A stretch of DNA of 64,000 nt from Coffea arabica (lineage: Eukaryota; Streptophyta; Magnoliopsida; Gentianales; Rubiaceae). Under the pieces are notes generated by a model. It worked only from the letters and a program-made list of their open reading frames with translations, made no database searches and was not told the origin of the DNA. The stretch lies in assembly GCF_036785885.1 (NCBI RefSeq), contig NC_092310.1:1302001-1366000 (forward strand), written 5' to 3'. Both the position numbers and the translations under genes were made by a program. Below are positions 9,267 to 19,826 of the stretch, piece by piece. How positions within the stretch are numbered: position 1 is the stretch's first letter; the number at the start of each line of letters is the position of its first letter.

Positions 9267-9909
9267 CGTCAGGCGTACCTTGATCACCGACACAGTAAGG
9301 AGGGGTTGACTGCCATCGCTTGTTTGGCAGTTATAACCTATTTGTCAGTAAATAATTGGGATTGCCTTGCATCAATGATCAATTAGGTGAACCATTGCTG
9401 AAGTTACTTCTTGGCTAGATCTTTAGTTAATATTACCTTGATCTTGGTGAATTACCATTTGATTTGTAGTTGCCTACTTTATTTTATTTTTAATTGTTTC
9501 CTTGCTTTAATTGAGTTAGGCTTTTAATTATTGTTATTCTAAGTTAAGTGAATTGTGGTTTAATTCCTAATTAGTTATTTATTTTTACTTTCTTATTTGA
9601 ATTTATTTGCTTGTTATCATTCCTACGAAATCACCCCCTGTGTTACTTTGGATTTCTTAAGAAACAAATATACCCAGTCCCTGTGGATACGACCCTACTT
9701 GCCCTGTCTACGAATTCATAATTATTTGTGAAAAGAAATAACCATTCCATTTGGGTATATCGGATCAAGCAAACTTTTCGGGAACAGGGTGAATCAAGTA
9801 ACCCATTGCACACCTAGAGTCCTTGCTCCAGTACTTGGAATTGGGTTTTGGTCATTTTAACTGGCAATTAGGTTTAATTTTATTATTGCACAGGCTGACA
9901 ACCCTGTCA
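9267..9909 (+). repeat. Truncated solo LTR of family B
   Basis: This matches the reverse complement of the complete B LTR (27204-28653) in diverged form. Shared blocks include the stretch around CACAGTAAGGAGGGGTTGAC and the TCCCTGTGGATACGACC motif. It ends with the B terminus CCTGTCA at 9909. No primer binding site follows, so it is a solo LTR rather than part of a full element. Its left part was removed or displaced by element A. The flank at 9910 belongs to the GLP intergenic module. Confidence 0.75.
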
Positions 9910-12310
9910 GTTTTTATGAATATTCATTAACCAACGTTGTAGAGAATTAGCACATGTATCAATATATCAATTATAGTATTTATTAAACTTAGTTACTCAT
10001 ATATGATTAAAATGATAGTTCAAATGAAAAAAAAAATGACACTTCTTGTCCTCCAATGTTAAGAGTTGTAAAATTTCTGTCCCTAATGTTTCATTGAAAA
10101 CACATTTAGTCCCTATAATTTCAATTTGCTACCAATTTATTAGAGCAAATCAACCAATTTGGATGGGAAGTTTTTTGCAAATAACTCATTTAGTCCTTTT
10201 ACATTTTATGTAAAGTATCTTTAGTCCATGGTCTTTTATTTTGTCTCACTTAGTCTTTTTACATTTTTTCTAACACTAAACTTAGTTCTTATTTCACTTC
10301 CACCACCCAGCAGCGTTAAAAAGTTTTGATCAGAATTTCAACTTTCTCCTCAACAAAAAATTCTTTAATTTTTTGGCAAAGGAAGGGTAAGATTTAAGAA
10401 ACGGGGGGGGGGGAAGATGTTTTGAACCTAGGGCTAATTAATACGGTTTATCTTAACACTACATTAAAGCCTCCTTAGCAAACTTTCTTCTCTTTTCTTT
10501 TGTTTTCTTTTTTTTTTATATTAATTTTATTTTTAGTTTTTACTTTGTTCAACTATTTTCGCTATTTTCCTTTCTTAACGTAATTTCTTGTTTTGCTCTA
10601 GTCCCCATTCTTTTTTTTTCATTTAGTACTTTTACTAATTTTTTAAGCACCAAAACTTCCTTTGCAGAAAAACTTTTTTCACCTTCAAATTAGGTAGCTT
10701 TAAAAGCATGACAAAAGGTTCGACTATTCTTTAGAAAAAAAAATTTTTCTTTTTTGTCATTTCTTTTTAAATATTCCTTTTCCTTTTTTTAAAAAACTAT
10801 TTTCAACTATTTTTTGAATTAATCTTTTTTGTATTGTTAGTGTAGCAATTTTATTACACTAGCTAGGGTAGATGTATGCCAAATAATCTTTATTCAAATT
10901 TCAAATTCTTTCATTTTCACATATGGCATGTGTTCCAGTTTGCTTGTGCAAAAAAATTGCTACACTAATAATATAGAAAAGATTAATTATTATTTTCCCT
11001 ATAATTTCTTCCCTTTCTCTTTTATAAAAGAGGAGGAGGGGAGTAACACGAATGAGAGACACATAGAAGACGAAGAAAGAAAGGGAGAGTGAGAAAGAGA
11101 GGGAAGCTGCTGGGATTAGATGTGTTCAAGAAAAGCTGAAAACGTGAGTAATTGAGATACCCCAAATTGGTCCAAATCAAAATATAGGGTAACTTACCTG
11201 AAATTTTGAAAATGGTTATGTTATCCGAATATACTTGACATAAATAGGTTGGAATATTGTTTTTTATTTTACAAAAACATGGTTATTTGAACCTACCTAT
11301 ATATGTGTATATGATTGGTTAGGGTAACCAGTGCCCAAAATTCAATCCCTAACTATTTAGTCCTTTACTTGTAAATTAAGTTAGGAGATCCATTGCACAT
11401 TTATATTTTCTTTTTGACTTATGAATTAAACCAGTTAATCTTAACTCTCTGTTACATTTTTCAAATGTTACATTCATTGTCACTAATTCCATTCACTCCA
11501 CTACTCTTGGTACTTTTCCTCTATCCAAAATTACTTTTCCTTGCTCATAATATCTATATCTGTTTATTTGCTCTACTTACTTTTGTTTTTAAAAAGTTTT
11601 GACCTATCCTGTTTGGTTGTGGAGCAACCTACTGTCGTTGAAAAATGGCTTGGTAGTCTTAAGAAATGGAGAAAAGGAAAAAAACAAGTTTAGAATATTC
11701 AGTATTTTAGTTATGTAATGTGCATAAATTATGTAATATTTTAATCATGTATTTTGTTGATGAGTTTCTAGAGTGGTCGACTGTAGGATCTTGTTTAATT
11801 TGGACAAGTATTGTATTATTTTTTTAGATATTTCTATTTTTTCCATCTAATTATATGAGGGTTAGATTACCCTGTACACCCAACATTTTAGATGTTTTGG
11901 GCTTTGCAAACTTTTTTTTTTCCATTTTTTCTTCAAAGGGTGAGATTTTGAAACACTTTGAACACTTGTTACAAGAGCTCCAAAGGTTTTATATTGAACA
12001 ATTAAAATTTAAAGTATGGTAGAGAAAGTTCATCCAGTCCGTGGAGAAAAACAAATTTCCTGTATGCAAATGTTCTTCACAAATTGATTATAATTCAGGT
12101 ACAAATATTAAGAAAAAAATTGTAGTGACCACAAATTGTATTTTCCCGAAACACGGAAAATGCAATGTATTATTGTTCATAGAATTAGTGCACTAACAAA
12201 GGGTCCAAAATAATGTATGATTTGAAGTAATTTAGTAAGGAGATCAATGTGTAAACTAGGGATCCAATTATTTATGCACCCTGAAGCTCCTTTGGAGGGT
12301 ATTACCCATC
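9910..12310. other. GLP module 3' flank, no gene recognised
   Basis: AT-rich non-coding DNA lying 3' of the GLP1 stop codon. Diverged versions occur at 14420-15027, 20420-22440 and 29850-31860, sharing blocks such as TAGAGAATTA, TTATTAAACTTA and CAAATCAACCAATTTGG. This shows that the GLP genes arose from older duplications of a module containing gene plus 3' flank. Homopolymer T runs and a G9 tract (near 10405) are present. No ORF is convincing. Confidence 0.6.
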
Positions 12311-13139
12311 CTATGGGTAGTAATGGTTATCCCACCAAAATTGTGACTGAAGATATTTGACGACTTTTTTGTCAACCTGGAATGCTTTAGTGAGAACATC
12401 ACGAGAAATGGGAGGCTTTGATCCGAAAACAGCATTAGCAATGGTGATGACTCCAGGATTCTGGCTGCTTAGACCAGCAAAAGCAACAGCATTGGAATGT
12501 CCTTGGTTGAACTGAAAATGAATGAGGCCTTGGGGGAACACAAACACATCTCCTGGATTCAAAACCTTGGTGAAGAGCTTATTCTTCATGTTCATGCCTG
12601 GATTCGAAGTAACGAAACCAACAAGAAGAGTGCCCTCTAAAACTACGAGGATCTCGGTAGCACGGGGGTGAGTGTGGGGAGGGTTCAAACCATAAGGCGC
12701 AAAATCGATGCGTGCTAAGGAAACACCTAAAGTGTTGAGTCCTGGAATTTGGTTGACATTTACTGCTGTTACATTCGACCCGAGTGGATTTGCTGTGCTT
12801 CCAGGCTTGTTAAGCCCTGGAAAGAAGAAATCTTCGGGTTTCACAAGCTTTGGATCCTTGCATATCTTTCCATTGACAAATACTGCATTAGCCAAGATAA
12901 AAAAAAAAAAGTTAGTATGTCACACATTAACTGGTATATTAGTGTTTTTTCTTTTGATAAGTAATATAATGGCACCAATTAAGACAGTCATGAAAATTTT
13001 AAAAACAATATAGTTTACCGCCAGCATTGGCATCAGGAACTGCGACACAAAAATCCTGCAATGGACTTGGATCAGATGCATGGACAATTGTAAAAACAAG
13101 TGCCAAGATGGCTGCAGCTATGTGGAAGCGAAAAGCCAT
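12311..13139 (-). CDS. GLP: Germin-like protein GLP1 (subfamily 1 type), two exons
   Basis: Exons 13139-13019 and 12882-12311; the GT-AG intron splits the codon before VFVNGK. The product is 230 aa. Residues 1-21 form a signal peptide. C31 and C48 are the conserved germin disulfide cysteines. N77 sits in an N-glycosylation sequon. Cupin motif 1 supplies H110, H112 and E117, and motif 2 supplies H162, giving a complete Mn-type metal site. It is expected to be an apoplastic beta-barrel oligomer; family members may have superoxide dismutase or other activities, not decidable here. GLP1 differs from the other five in exon 2 ([31 protein letters not shown], ending NHYYP). It lies outside the recent duplication except for its exon 1 and promoter. 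The Met at 12895 is in the intron and is not the start. Confidence 0.93.
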
Positions 13140-13300
13140 GCTTATCAGAGACGAAGTATCAAACTATATGAGCTAGTTAGAAAGATGAAAAGTTGTTTCT
13201 TCTCAGATTGTGGATGAATATGTGGTAAAGATTCCTATTTATAGCTATCTTTGGTTGAACCAGTCATTATGTTTTCTTATCTCAACGATTAGAAAAATGC
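13140..13300 (-). promoter_or_regulatory. GLP1 core promoter and 5'UTR
   Basis: A TATA box (TATAAATA on the minus strand, plus-strand 13236-13243) lies about 97 bp upstream of the ATG at 13139. The same box at the same distance occurs before GLP3 (32771-32778), GLP5 (50614-50621) and GLP6 (54045-54052). In GLP2 and GLP4 it is separated from the gene by a retrotransposon. Confidence 0.7.
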
Positions 13301-13827
13301 CACATTGTCTTCCTAATCTATTTTTGTACAACTCAACCAACGAATGATTCTGCAACAACTACCTGTGACTTCTCATTTTCTTTCCTCTTGCAAGTATAGA
13401 AAGACTGATTCGGTCATTTAGGACATTCCAACGAAGTGGTATACTGATACAAGGTGTTGACGGACCAAGTAACCGGTAAGACCTTTTCTTGAAGAGATGG
13501 CCTTTGATATTTCTTGCTTCCAGATGTTTACTTTCTTACCTCAGTAAAACGATGCATTAGTTGCAACTAATCAGTTTGAAATTCGCAGGCTCAATCCAAC
13601 TTTACAAAGTAGCATCTGGGATTAGCACGAAAGAATCAAATATATGGTAATCGTCTGGGAGTAGAGGACCTAATTACTTCGGATAATTATACAAAGATAG
13701 CTCAGAACTTGAATTTCAAACTTCTTTGGCAAAACCTATGATATGTAATTATATTTGCATATTTTAGCTAGCTGGAATACCAAGCATTCATTTCCTATTT
13801 CCTGTCTGTGCAAATAATTCCTGTTTG

Positions 13828-15027
13828 CGGGTGATAAATATTCCAATCAATAGCACCTAAATATATAGACCTCTTTTCATTGCCTGTTTCTTGTCCGTGT
13901 AACTCAGCGCATTTCTGGACTTTTTCTTTCCAAAATCATCTCAGAACTTGCGAATAGGCAGCTTGAAAGTTCAAAGTTAATTCTACCTTCTAAGTGACAG
14001 CTTGATCATCTTAGTTTGATATTGCCGTGTTCTATTTAAGCTATTAAATATTGAAAAAGAAAGGAAGATGTAACCCTTGATTAATTATCCAAAATTTTGG
14101 ATGAAACCAATTTCAATTCACTCAATTCAATTTAAAATCCAGATTTCAAACCCATTAATTACCCTATTAATTATTGGAGTAATTTATATTTTCATTTACA
14201 TCAAAATGAATGAATTATTTGAGGTTAAAATCAGGTTTATGGTTCGACAAGTAGGTTTGATAACTGGGAGTAGAAATGGTGTAAAAAGGGGTGGGAGGGT
14301 TAAAAAGAATATTTGAAGCTAAAATCATAAATTATCCTGCTCATTTATATGATTTGTTCATCTTGAACAGACATTATCTTGAATACTTAGGAAAATTTTC
14401 TTGTAAAACTAAAAGAACTAATTTTAAAGAATATTCATATTAAGCACACTTGTAGAGAATTATCATATGTATTAATCTATCAATTATAATATTTATTAAA
14501 CTTAATTTATACGATCTGGAAAAATAGTTTGAAAGGGAAAATGATACTTTTCCTCTCCAATATTTAGTGGTTGGAAAAATTTCATCCACAAAGTTTCATT
14601 GCGAATACATTTAGTTCCTACAAATTTAATTTATAATCAATAGTACAAGTGATAGCAAATCAACCAATTTGGGTGGAAAAAAAATTGACAAATAGCTCGT
14701 TTAGTCCCTCAACTCTTTTTTTTTGTAAATTATCTTTTTTTTTCTTAATAAATAAAAAATGATATTTTATTTTATCCTGTTTAATGCTTCTATTTTTTTT
14801 CCAACCCCAGAAGTACTTTTTGATTTCACTTCCTTCAACCTTCAAACGCGACAATGTTGATTGATGAGTATGACCAAAATTTCAACCTTTCTTTAAAAAA
14901 AGAAAAACTTCACTTTTCTTGGTGTTTTTTTATTTTCTTTTGTACATAAATTCTTTGTTTTCCTTTTTACTTTCTTTTGGTGTTTTTGACACTTTCCTTT
15001 CTTCTTTTTCTCTAGTCCCTGATTTTT
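13828..15027. repeat. GLP intergenic module, copy interrupted by element C
   Basis: This is a near copy of 19827-21018, starting CGGGTGATAAATATTCC and ending in CTAGTCCCTGATTTTT, with scattered substitutions. After 15027 the homology is replaced by element C internal sequence. The GLP gene expected downstream of this module copy is missing. Small ORFs (14077-14316 and 14893-15171) are AT-rich and not called. Confidence 0.7.
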
Positions 15028-15364
15028 GAAATCTCTTATCTTTTTGAAATAAGTTGCATTTGTTTGGATAAATTGGAACTCATATGTATGCATACTGAGT
15101 GTTATGTATTCCTTTGACAAAACAGCTAGACGTTGACAATTGTGTAAATTAATAAAATTTTGGCAATGCATATGAAAATGTGGCTTTACAAGAATTGGAT
15201 TGGAGATATTCTCAAGTGTTTGAGATGTTCATTCTTGCAAATGGCTAAAATTCTCAAGTGTTTGGACTCATTATGCGTGACATGACTGATAATGTTCTTT
15301 CTAAATGTGGGAATTGGATTTGAGGAATGTTAGGAATATTACTTGCTTGAAATTGTCAATTGCT

Positions 15365-15403
15365 GGCAGGGAGTTTAACCCTTTTTCAAGAGAAAACTCT
15401 GCC
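15365..15403 (+). other. GG-bulged hairpin, element C copy a
   Basis: GGCAG (15365-15369), a GG bulge and AGTTT (15372-15376) pair with AAACT (15394-15398) and CTGCC (15399-15403). It lies 86 bases upstream of the likely ORF start at 15490. A second version in the same element (17232-17270) has GACAG/CTGTC instead, which is a compensated pair. Confidence 0.55.
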
Positions 15404-15489
15404 GAAATTTTCTTAAATTCTTATTTAACATGTGTGAGCAAGTTTCTATCGTTTCTAATAAATACTTATCTTGTTTGTGTATAGGTACT

Positions 15490-16851
15490 ATGGCTCGCAC
15501 AAGGAGGGCTCGTATTCGTAATCCTACACCATCTTCAAGCGAGGAACGCACTCCCTCATATGAAGAGTCGCCTGAGGAAGAATCTCCTTCGCCTGAGCCA
15601 CCACCTCGGTCTCGCCGGAAGACCGCATCCACTAGCCGCGACGAGCCGTTTCCAGATTTTGACACCACTAGATTCACGTCACTCGAGAATCGACAGTGGT
15701 ACGAAGCAGGCTTAGATAAGGAAATTATCATTGAAAAGCACCTGGCACCGGAGGTGGATGCGCACTACCACGTCTCTACGGCATTCAAGAGACTAGGATG
15801 GGAGAACATCCTTCAATTGCCCAAGTACTACTACCCCAACCTGGTCCGGGAGTTCTATGCCAATGTGGAAAACAAACAGAGTCACAATGGCAATCTCATC
15901 GTCTCCTGGGTTCGACGAAAGAGAGTGGCTCTTAATCGAGATACAGTGGCAAAAATTGTCAAACTCAAAGATGAAGGACTTGATGTTAAACTGATCAAGG
16001 AGTTCAAGGCACGCGACCCTTGGCAGGTGAGAGAAGCGGTAGCACGCCTAAAGGGTCAATATAGGGAGCGTGGAAGTTCGAAGAAACTCACTGTATATGC
16101 TGACTCCTTCGAGCATAGGTACCACTTGATCTTCTATCTCTTCGCCTTCAATGTGGTGCCCAAAAGGAGTGGAAAGCGAGAGCTCCGCAATAGTGACCTC
16201 TACTTCTTGGATAAGATGATGTATAGTGTGGGTGAGCAGTTGACTGGTATTCCTTTGCCCAGTATCATCATCAGTTACACGCGGACCACAGCTCGCATGA
16301 GGGCCGGCAAGACTTGCTTTGGATTCTTTCAGCTGCTATCCCTCATTTTTTAGAAGCTCAAGGTTCCTCTTGGAACCGAGCGAGCCATTAACACTAGGTC
16401 TGCCGACGAGGTCTGTGCCTCGATACTCAAATCCTTGAATATTTCTACAGATTTTGGAGCTGCTCTGGTTCGAGAAACTAAAGAAGCTTCAACCTCAGCT
16501 CAGCCTCCACCTCACACTCAACAGGAACCAGTAGTTCATGAGACGGAGGCACAACAAACTCTTCCTCCTCCCGTTCCAAGACCACCACCTCCACCGCGAT
16601 CCAAGTGGCAAGAGCTCCTCAATGCCATTTGCTGTATGGAGACTTGAGTCGTTGAGCGCATTGACCAGACCGAGCGGATGATGACGGAGTGACTCGACAG
16701 ACATGATCGCCGTCTTCGTGCGATTGAGGATCATTTCCATATCCGCCGGTCACCTACTCCGACGTCTCAGCAGGAGGAGGGGCATATTGGTACATCACAG
16801 GGTCCTCATGGAACTGAGGAGGTAGTAGACCCTCGTTCTGAGCAGCCATGA
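15490..16851 (+). pseudogene. Element C ORF, 'putative plant transposon protein'-like, with three in-frame stops
   Basis: The likely start is the Met at 15490 (MARTRRAR...). An upstream in-frame Met at 15430 is less likely, because TATAG|GT just before 15490 looks like a splice acceptor. One frame runs 453 codons to a final TGA at 16849. It is broken by TAG (16351-16353), TGA (16645-16647) and TGA (16690-16692). The N-terminus is basic and Ser/Pro/Glu-rich. The core includes a [11 protein letters not shown] motif typical, from memory, of the 'putative plant transposon protein' family carried by Athila-like and other non-autonomous elements. A Pro-rich linker and charged C-terminus follow. Both TGA codons fit CGA-to-TGA change, as expected from cytosine deamination in methylated DNA. 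The protein's function is unknown. Confidence 0.65.
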
Positions 16852-17069
16852 AGATTTTTAGCTAATTACATCTTTTGTTGCTTTATTTTTCTTTTATTGT
16901 GTTTAGTTTAAATTTTGTAGTTTTCATATTGGATTCTCTTGTGCTACTCATGGTTTTTTGCACTCTTTTGTTTCATTGTGGACAGAATTTCGATGATCGT
17001 GAGGATTAATGGCTTCAAATTGAATCACCACTTATTTTGAGGGAAGTTTCATTTTTTATTACCTTCTTC
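16852..17069 (+). mobile_element. Element C, non-coding sequence after the ORF
   Basis: AT-rich internal sequence between the degraded ORF and the first hairpin/purine-tract module. No further gene is recognised. Confidence 0.5.
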
Positions 17070-17106
17070 ACAATGAAGACATTGTTAAATTTAAGTGTGG
17101 GGGAGG
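17070..17106 (+). promoter_or_regulatory. Internal hairpin plus polypurine-like tract (element C)
   Basis: ACAATG-AAGA-CATTGT (17070-17085) precedes AAGTGTGGGGGAGG (17093-17106). It is the counterpart of 6169-6207 in element A and lies about 1.05 kb before the LTR. Confidence 0.45.
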
Positions 17107-17231
17107 GATTACTTTATTTTATGGGGATTGTGTCTTGAAATGCATGATTTGAGTTGTCTATGGCTTAAAAATGTTGAAATTTTATTTGGAAAGGTTGTAT
17201 TGTGGTTAATTTTCTGGAAATTAAGGTTGTT

Positions 17232-17270
17232 GACAGGGAGTTTTGTCCATTTTTATGGAGAAACTCTGTC
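17232..17270 (+). other. GG-bulged hairpin, element C copy b
   Basis: GACAG (17232-17236), a GG bulge and AGTTT (17239-17243) pair with AAACT (17261-17265) and CTGTC (17266-17270). Inside, TCCAT (17246-17250) pairs with ATGGA (17255-17259) around a TTTT loop. This is the best-formed of the three versions in the window. Confidence 0.55.
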
Positions 17271-18114
17271 AAAATTTTTTTAAAAATATTTTCCAATATT
17301 TCAAGTTAATGGCCAAAATGTTCAATTTTAAGTGCCTAATTCTTCCATTGAATAAAATGTTATATGTATTTTGGGAAAGTTTAGTCCTTATTTGACTTGG
17401 AATTAGTCATTATGCAATTAGGATTTTTATATTTTAGAAAGTATATTTGGTTAAATAAGGAAAATTATGCTTAGAATTTTGCACGTTCAATGATATTTCT
17501 CATTTTTACTTAATTTTATAAGTAAGTGATTGACATAGTCAAGACAAGGCCAGATTCTTTCTTTAATTATGCTTAGAGGGAAAAGAGAAAAAAAAGAAAA
17601 AAAAAGAAAAGAACATATATATATTGATATTATTTTCTACTCCAATGATTCACATACTGAGTAATCGGGGGTTGGTATTTACAAATGTCGACATTCGCAT
17701 AAAAAGGTATTGGAATTAAGAGTATGTTTAGCAATTTGAATAAGTAAAATGTTGAGTAATCAGGAATCTTCACCTAAGTATCGATTTTCGCGTAAAAGAC
17801 ATTTCTACTATTTAAGTAAAATGAAGTATGAATAAATCTCTCTTAGTTATGAAAATTTTGATGGTTATGGGATGAGGAAGGCCATAGAATTGACTGTGAG
17901 ATTTACTTATTTGTGAAATTAGGATAGAATGAGAGATTGATTTGAAGTTGTTAAAATTAAGGCATAATTATCTTTCTTTAACTTGATATTACGAGTATTT
18001 AGTGTAATCTGAGAAATAGCATAATGATTGGTTTCTAGGTTTTTGAGGAATTAAATTTGACAAAAGTACGTATATTGTTTTATCTATTGAATCATTGAAG
18101 TAAGTTTTATGCAA

Positions 18115-18152
18115 ATTACTTGAGGACAAGTAATGATTCAAGTGTGGGGGAA
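18115..18152 (+). promoter_or_regulatory. 3' polypurine tract with AGGA-loop hairpin (element C)
   Basis: ATTACTTG-AGGA-CAAGTAAT (18115-18134) is followed by AAGTGTGGGGGAA (18140-18152), just before the LTR at 18155. Compared with element A, one stem pair has changed G-C to A-T while the loop is identical. Confidence 0.7.
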
Positions 18153-18154
18153 TT

Positions 18155-19826
18155 TGATAAGTGAATATTTAACGTATATTTTGTACAAGTTTGGCATGAA
18201 CTTTTGGTATGTTTTGAGAAGATTAAAGCCATATTTGAACTCTTTTGGTGATAATTGCTTAAATATTGTTTAAGTGTTCAAAATTTGATAAATGAGTGGA
18301 TTAATGCATTAATTTTGTGAAATTGTGCAGGATATTGATGTATGAAGTTCATGCACGAGCTGAAAGAAGTGTAAGGATTGTCCAGAGGATAAAGTACACA
18401 AGAAATTAGGAGCAAAAATGAAGGACAAAGGAAAGAAGCGAAAAAATGAAAATTTAATGGCACGGATCCGAGCTCGGATCCATGAGAGCAAAGAAGGATC
18501 CGATCCCTCGTCTGTACTTCTGGAGGAGTGTATCCAAGGTTAGACGATCCGACCTCGGATCCATCATGGGAAGTCCTCGGATCCTATAAATCCGAGTTCG
18601 GATCCATTTTCACCCCTCGGATCCGAGGCTCGGATCTGTCTCTCTCTTCAGCAAGTGGCACAGTTATTTTCCTTTACCTTTCTCACAACTTTTCCAGCTA
18701 TTTTGAGGGATAGAAATCGGTGGCACATGCTTCTGCAACAAAAGAGAAGACCAAATGAGTTATAGACAAAAAGGAAATATCATATTTTTGACTTCCTGAG
18801 TGGAGGAAATTATGAAGTGCGAGGAGTAGACTTTCTACCACTTTTTATGCAGAAACACAGGGAAGAAGCCAGAGACATCTACGTAGCTAGTTTTCCTTCT
18901 TGTAACTAGTTTCTCTCTAACTAAGAGTTCTTGGAGGCATTTTGGAGGTTACACTTGTAATCATCTTGTACAAGAACATAGCAGAATTTGAGGGCTTCAC
19001 CATCAATCGGCTAAGCTTTCTTTTATCTTTCTTGTACTTGTACTTCATGATGTTTTGCATTAATAAACTTATGAGTTTGATTGTTAAAGCATTCATGAGT
19101 AGCTAAACTCCTTAATCTAGGGAGTGGATGAAACTTATGGCTAAATAATACTAATTGAATGTGAGTTACACTTGTTATATCCTGTATTAACTAGTCTACT
19201 TGTGTAGCTGTGATTACTTGTTATTGATTGATCACCAATAGCATGTTTATAGTTGTTATTATTCAATGAGAATTGGTAGTAACAATGGAAACACATGAGT
19301 AGAGCTTAAGTTGTATGTTCATGAAAATAGAGATACACTTAAGTAGATTTCTTAGCATTTCATGAAAGCAAACAGAGTAGTAGTAGTATTTCACTATGAA
19401 AATAGGGAAAAACTGAACTACTCTAGGCCATTTCATCATGAGAATGAGACTTGGTAAATTTGGAAATGAATCTCTGGTTAAACAAGAATAATAACAAGAG
19501 GTAAATCCATTTATTTGTGTTATTTATGCCATAAGTGGAATTTACATCCCTAGATTCAATCTCTAGTGAAATTTCTTCATTCGAATTTAGTATTTGTTAA
19601 ACTAGATTTGTATATCAAATTTGTAGATTATAGCAATATACTTTCTCTGCTCAAATTTATTGTAAATCTAAATAATAGAGAGAAATAAGGGTCCAGTACT
19701 TGTTTAAATTGCTCCTCGTGGGATCGACCCGATACATACCCTACATTACAGTTTCGGCCTGTATACTTGCAGCTAACGGGTATAAAAATCGGATTTAAAC
19801 TTGCATTGCTAAAAAAAAACCCGTCA
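18155..19826 (+). repeat. 3' LTR of element C (1,672 bp)
   Basis: It starts TGATAAGTGAAT and probably ends ...CCGTCA. It contains the same 18-bp palindrome GGATCCGAGCTCGGATCC (18464-18481) as the element A LTR, with further GGATCC motifs through 18635, and GTGGGATCGACCC at 18 bases' scale near its end (19718-19730). It is otherwise diverged from the A LTR. The exact 3' end is inferred from the restart of GLP-module homology. Confidence 0.75.

Larger units (their letters stand above)
15028..19826 (+). mobile_element. Element C: 5'-truncated non-autonomous LTR retrotransposon (unit 1)
   Basis: It comprises an internal region (15028-18154) and a 3' LTR (18155-19826). The 5' LTR, primer site and any gag are missing. 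It shares with element A the tract AAGTGTGGGGGA (17093 and 18140), hairpins, the paired GAGTAAYCGGGG repeats (17659 and 17754), an A/G tract (17578-17615) and an LTR start TGATAAGTGA, so the two are related families. The base run after its end, CGGGT (19827-19831), is the start of the duplicated GLP flank and a candidate target duplication that cannot be verified on the left. No pol is visible. Confidence 0.8.

Noticed and set aside
12893-12895. ATG giving [10 protein letters not shown] as the GLP start
   Set aside because: It lies in the intron just before the acceptor. Exon 1 with a signal peptide and the conserved cysteine is present upstream in every copy.
12749-13013. Plus-strand ORFs opposite GLP1
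   Set aside because: They are antisense to a well-supported gene with conserved cupin motifs and splice sites.
15375-15731. 118-aa minus-strand ORF opposite the element C ORF
   Set aside because: Low-complexity Ser/Gly-rich antisense of the Ser/Pro/Glu-rich N-terminus of the real ORF.
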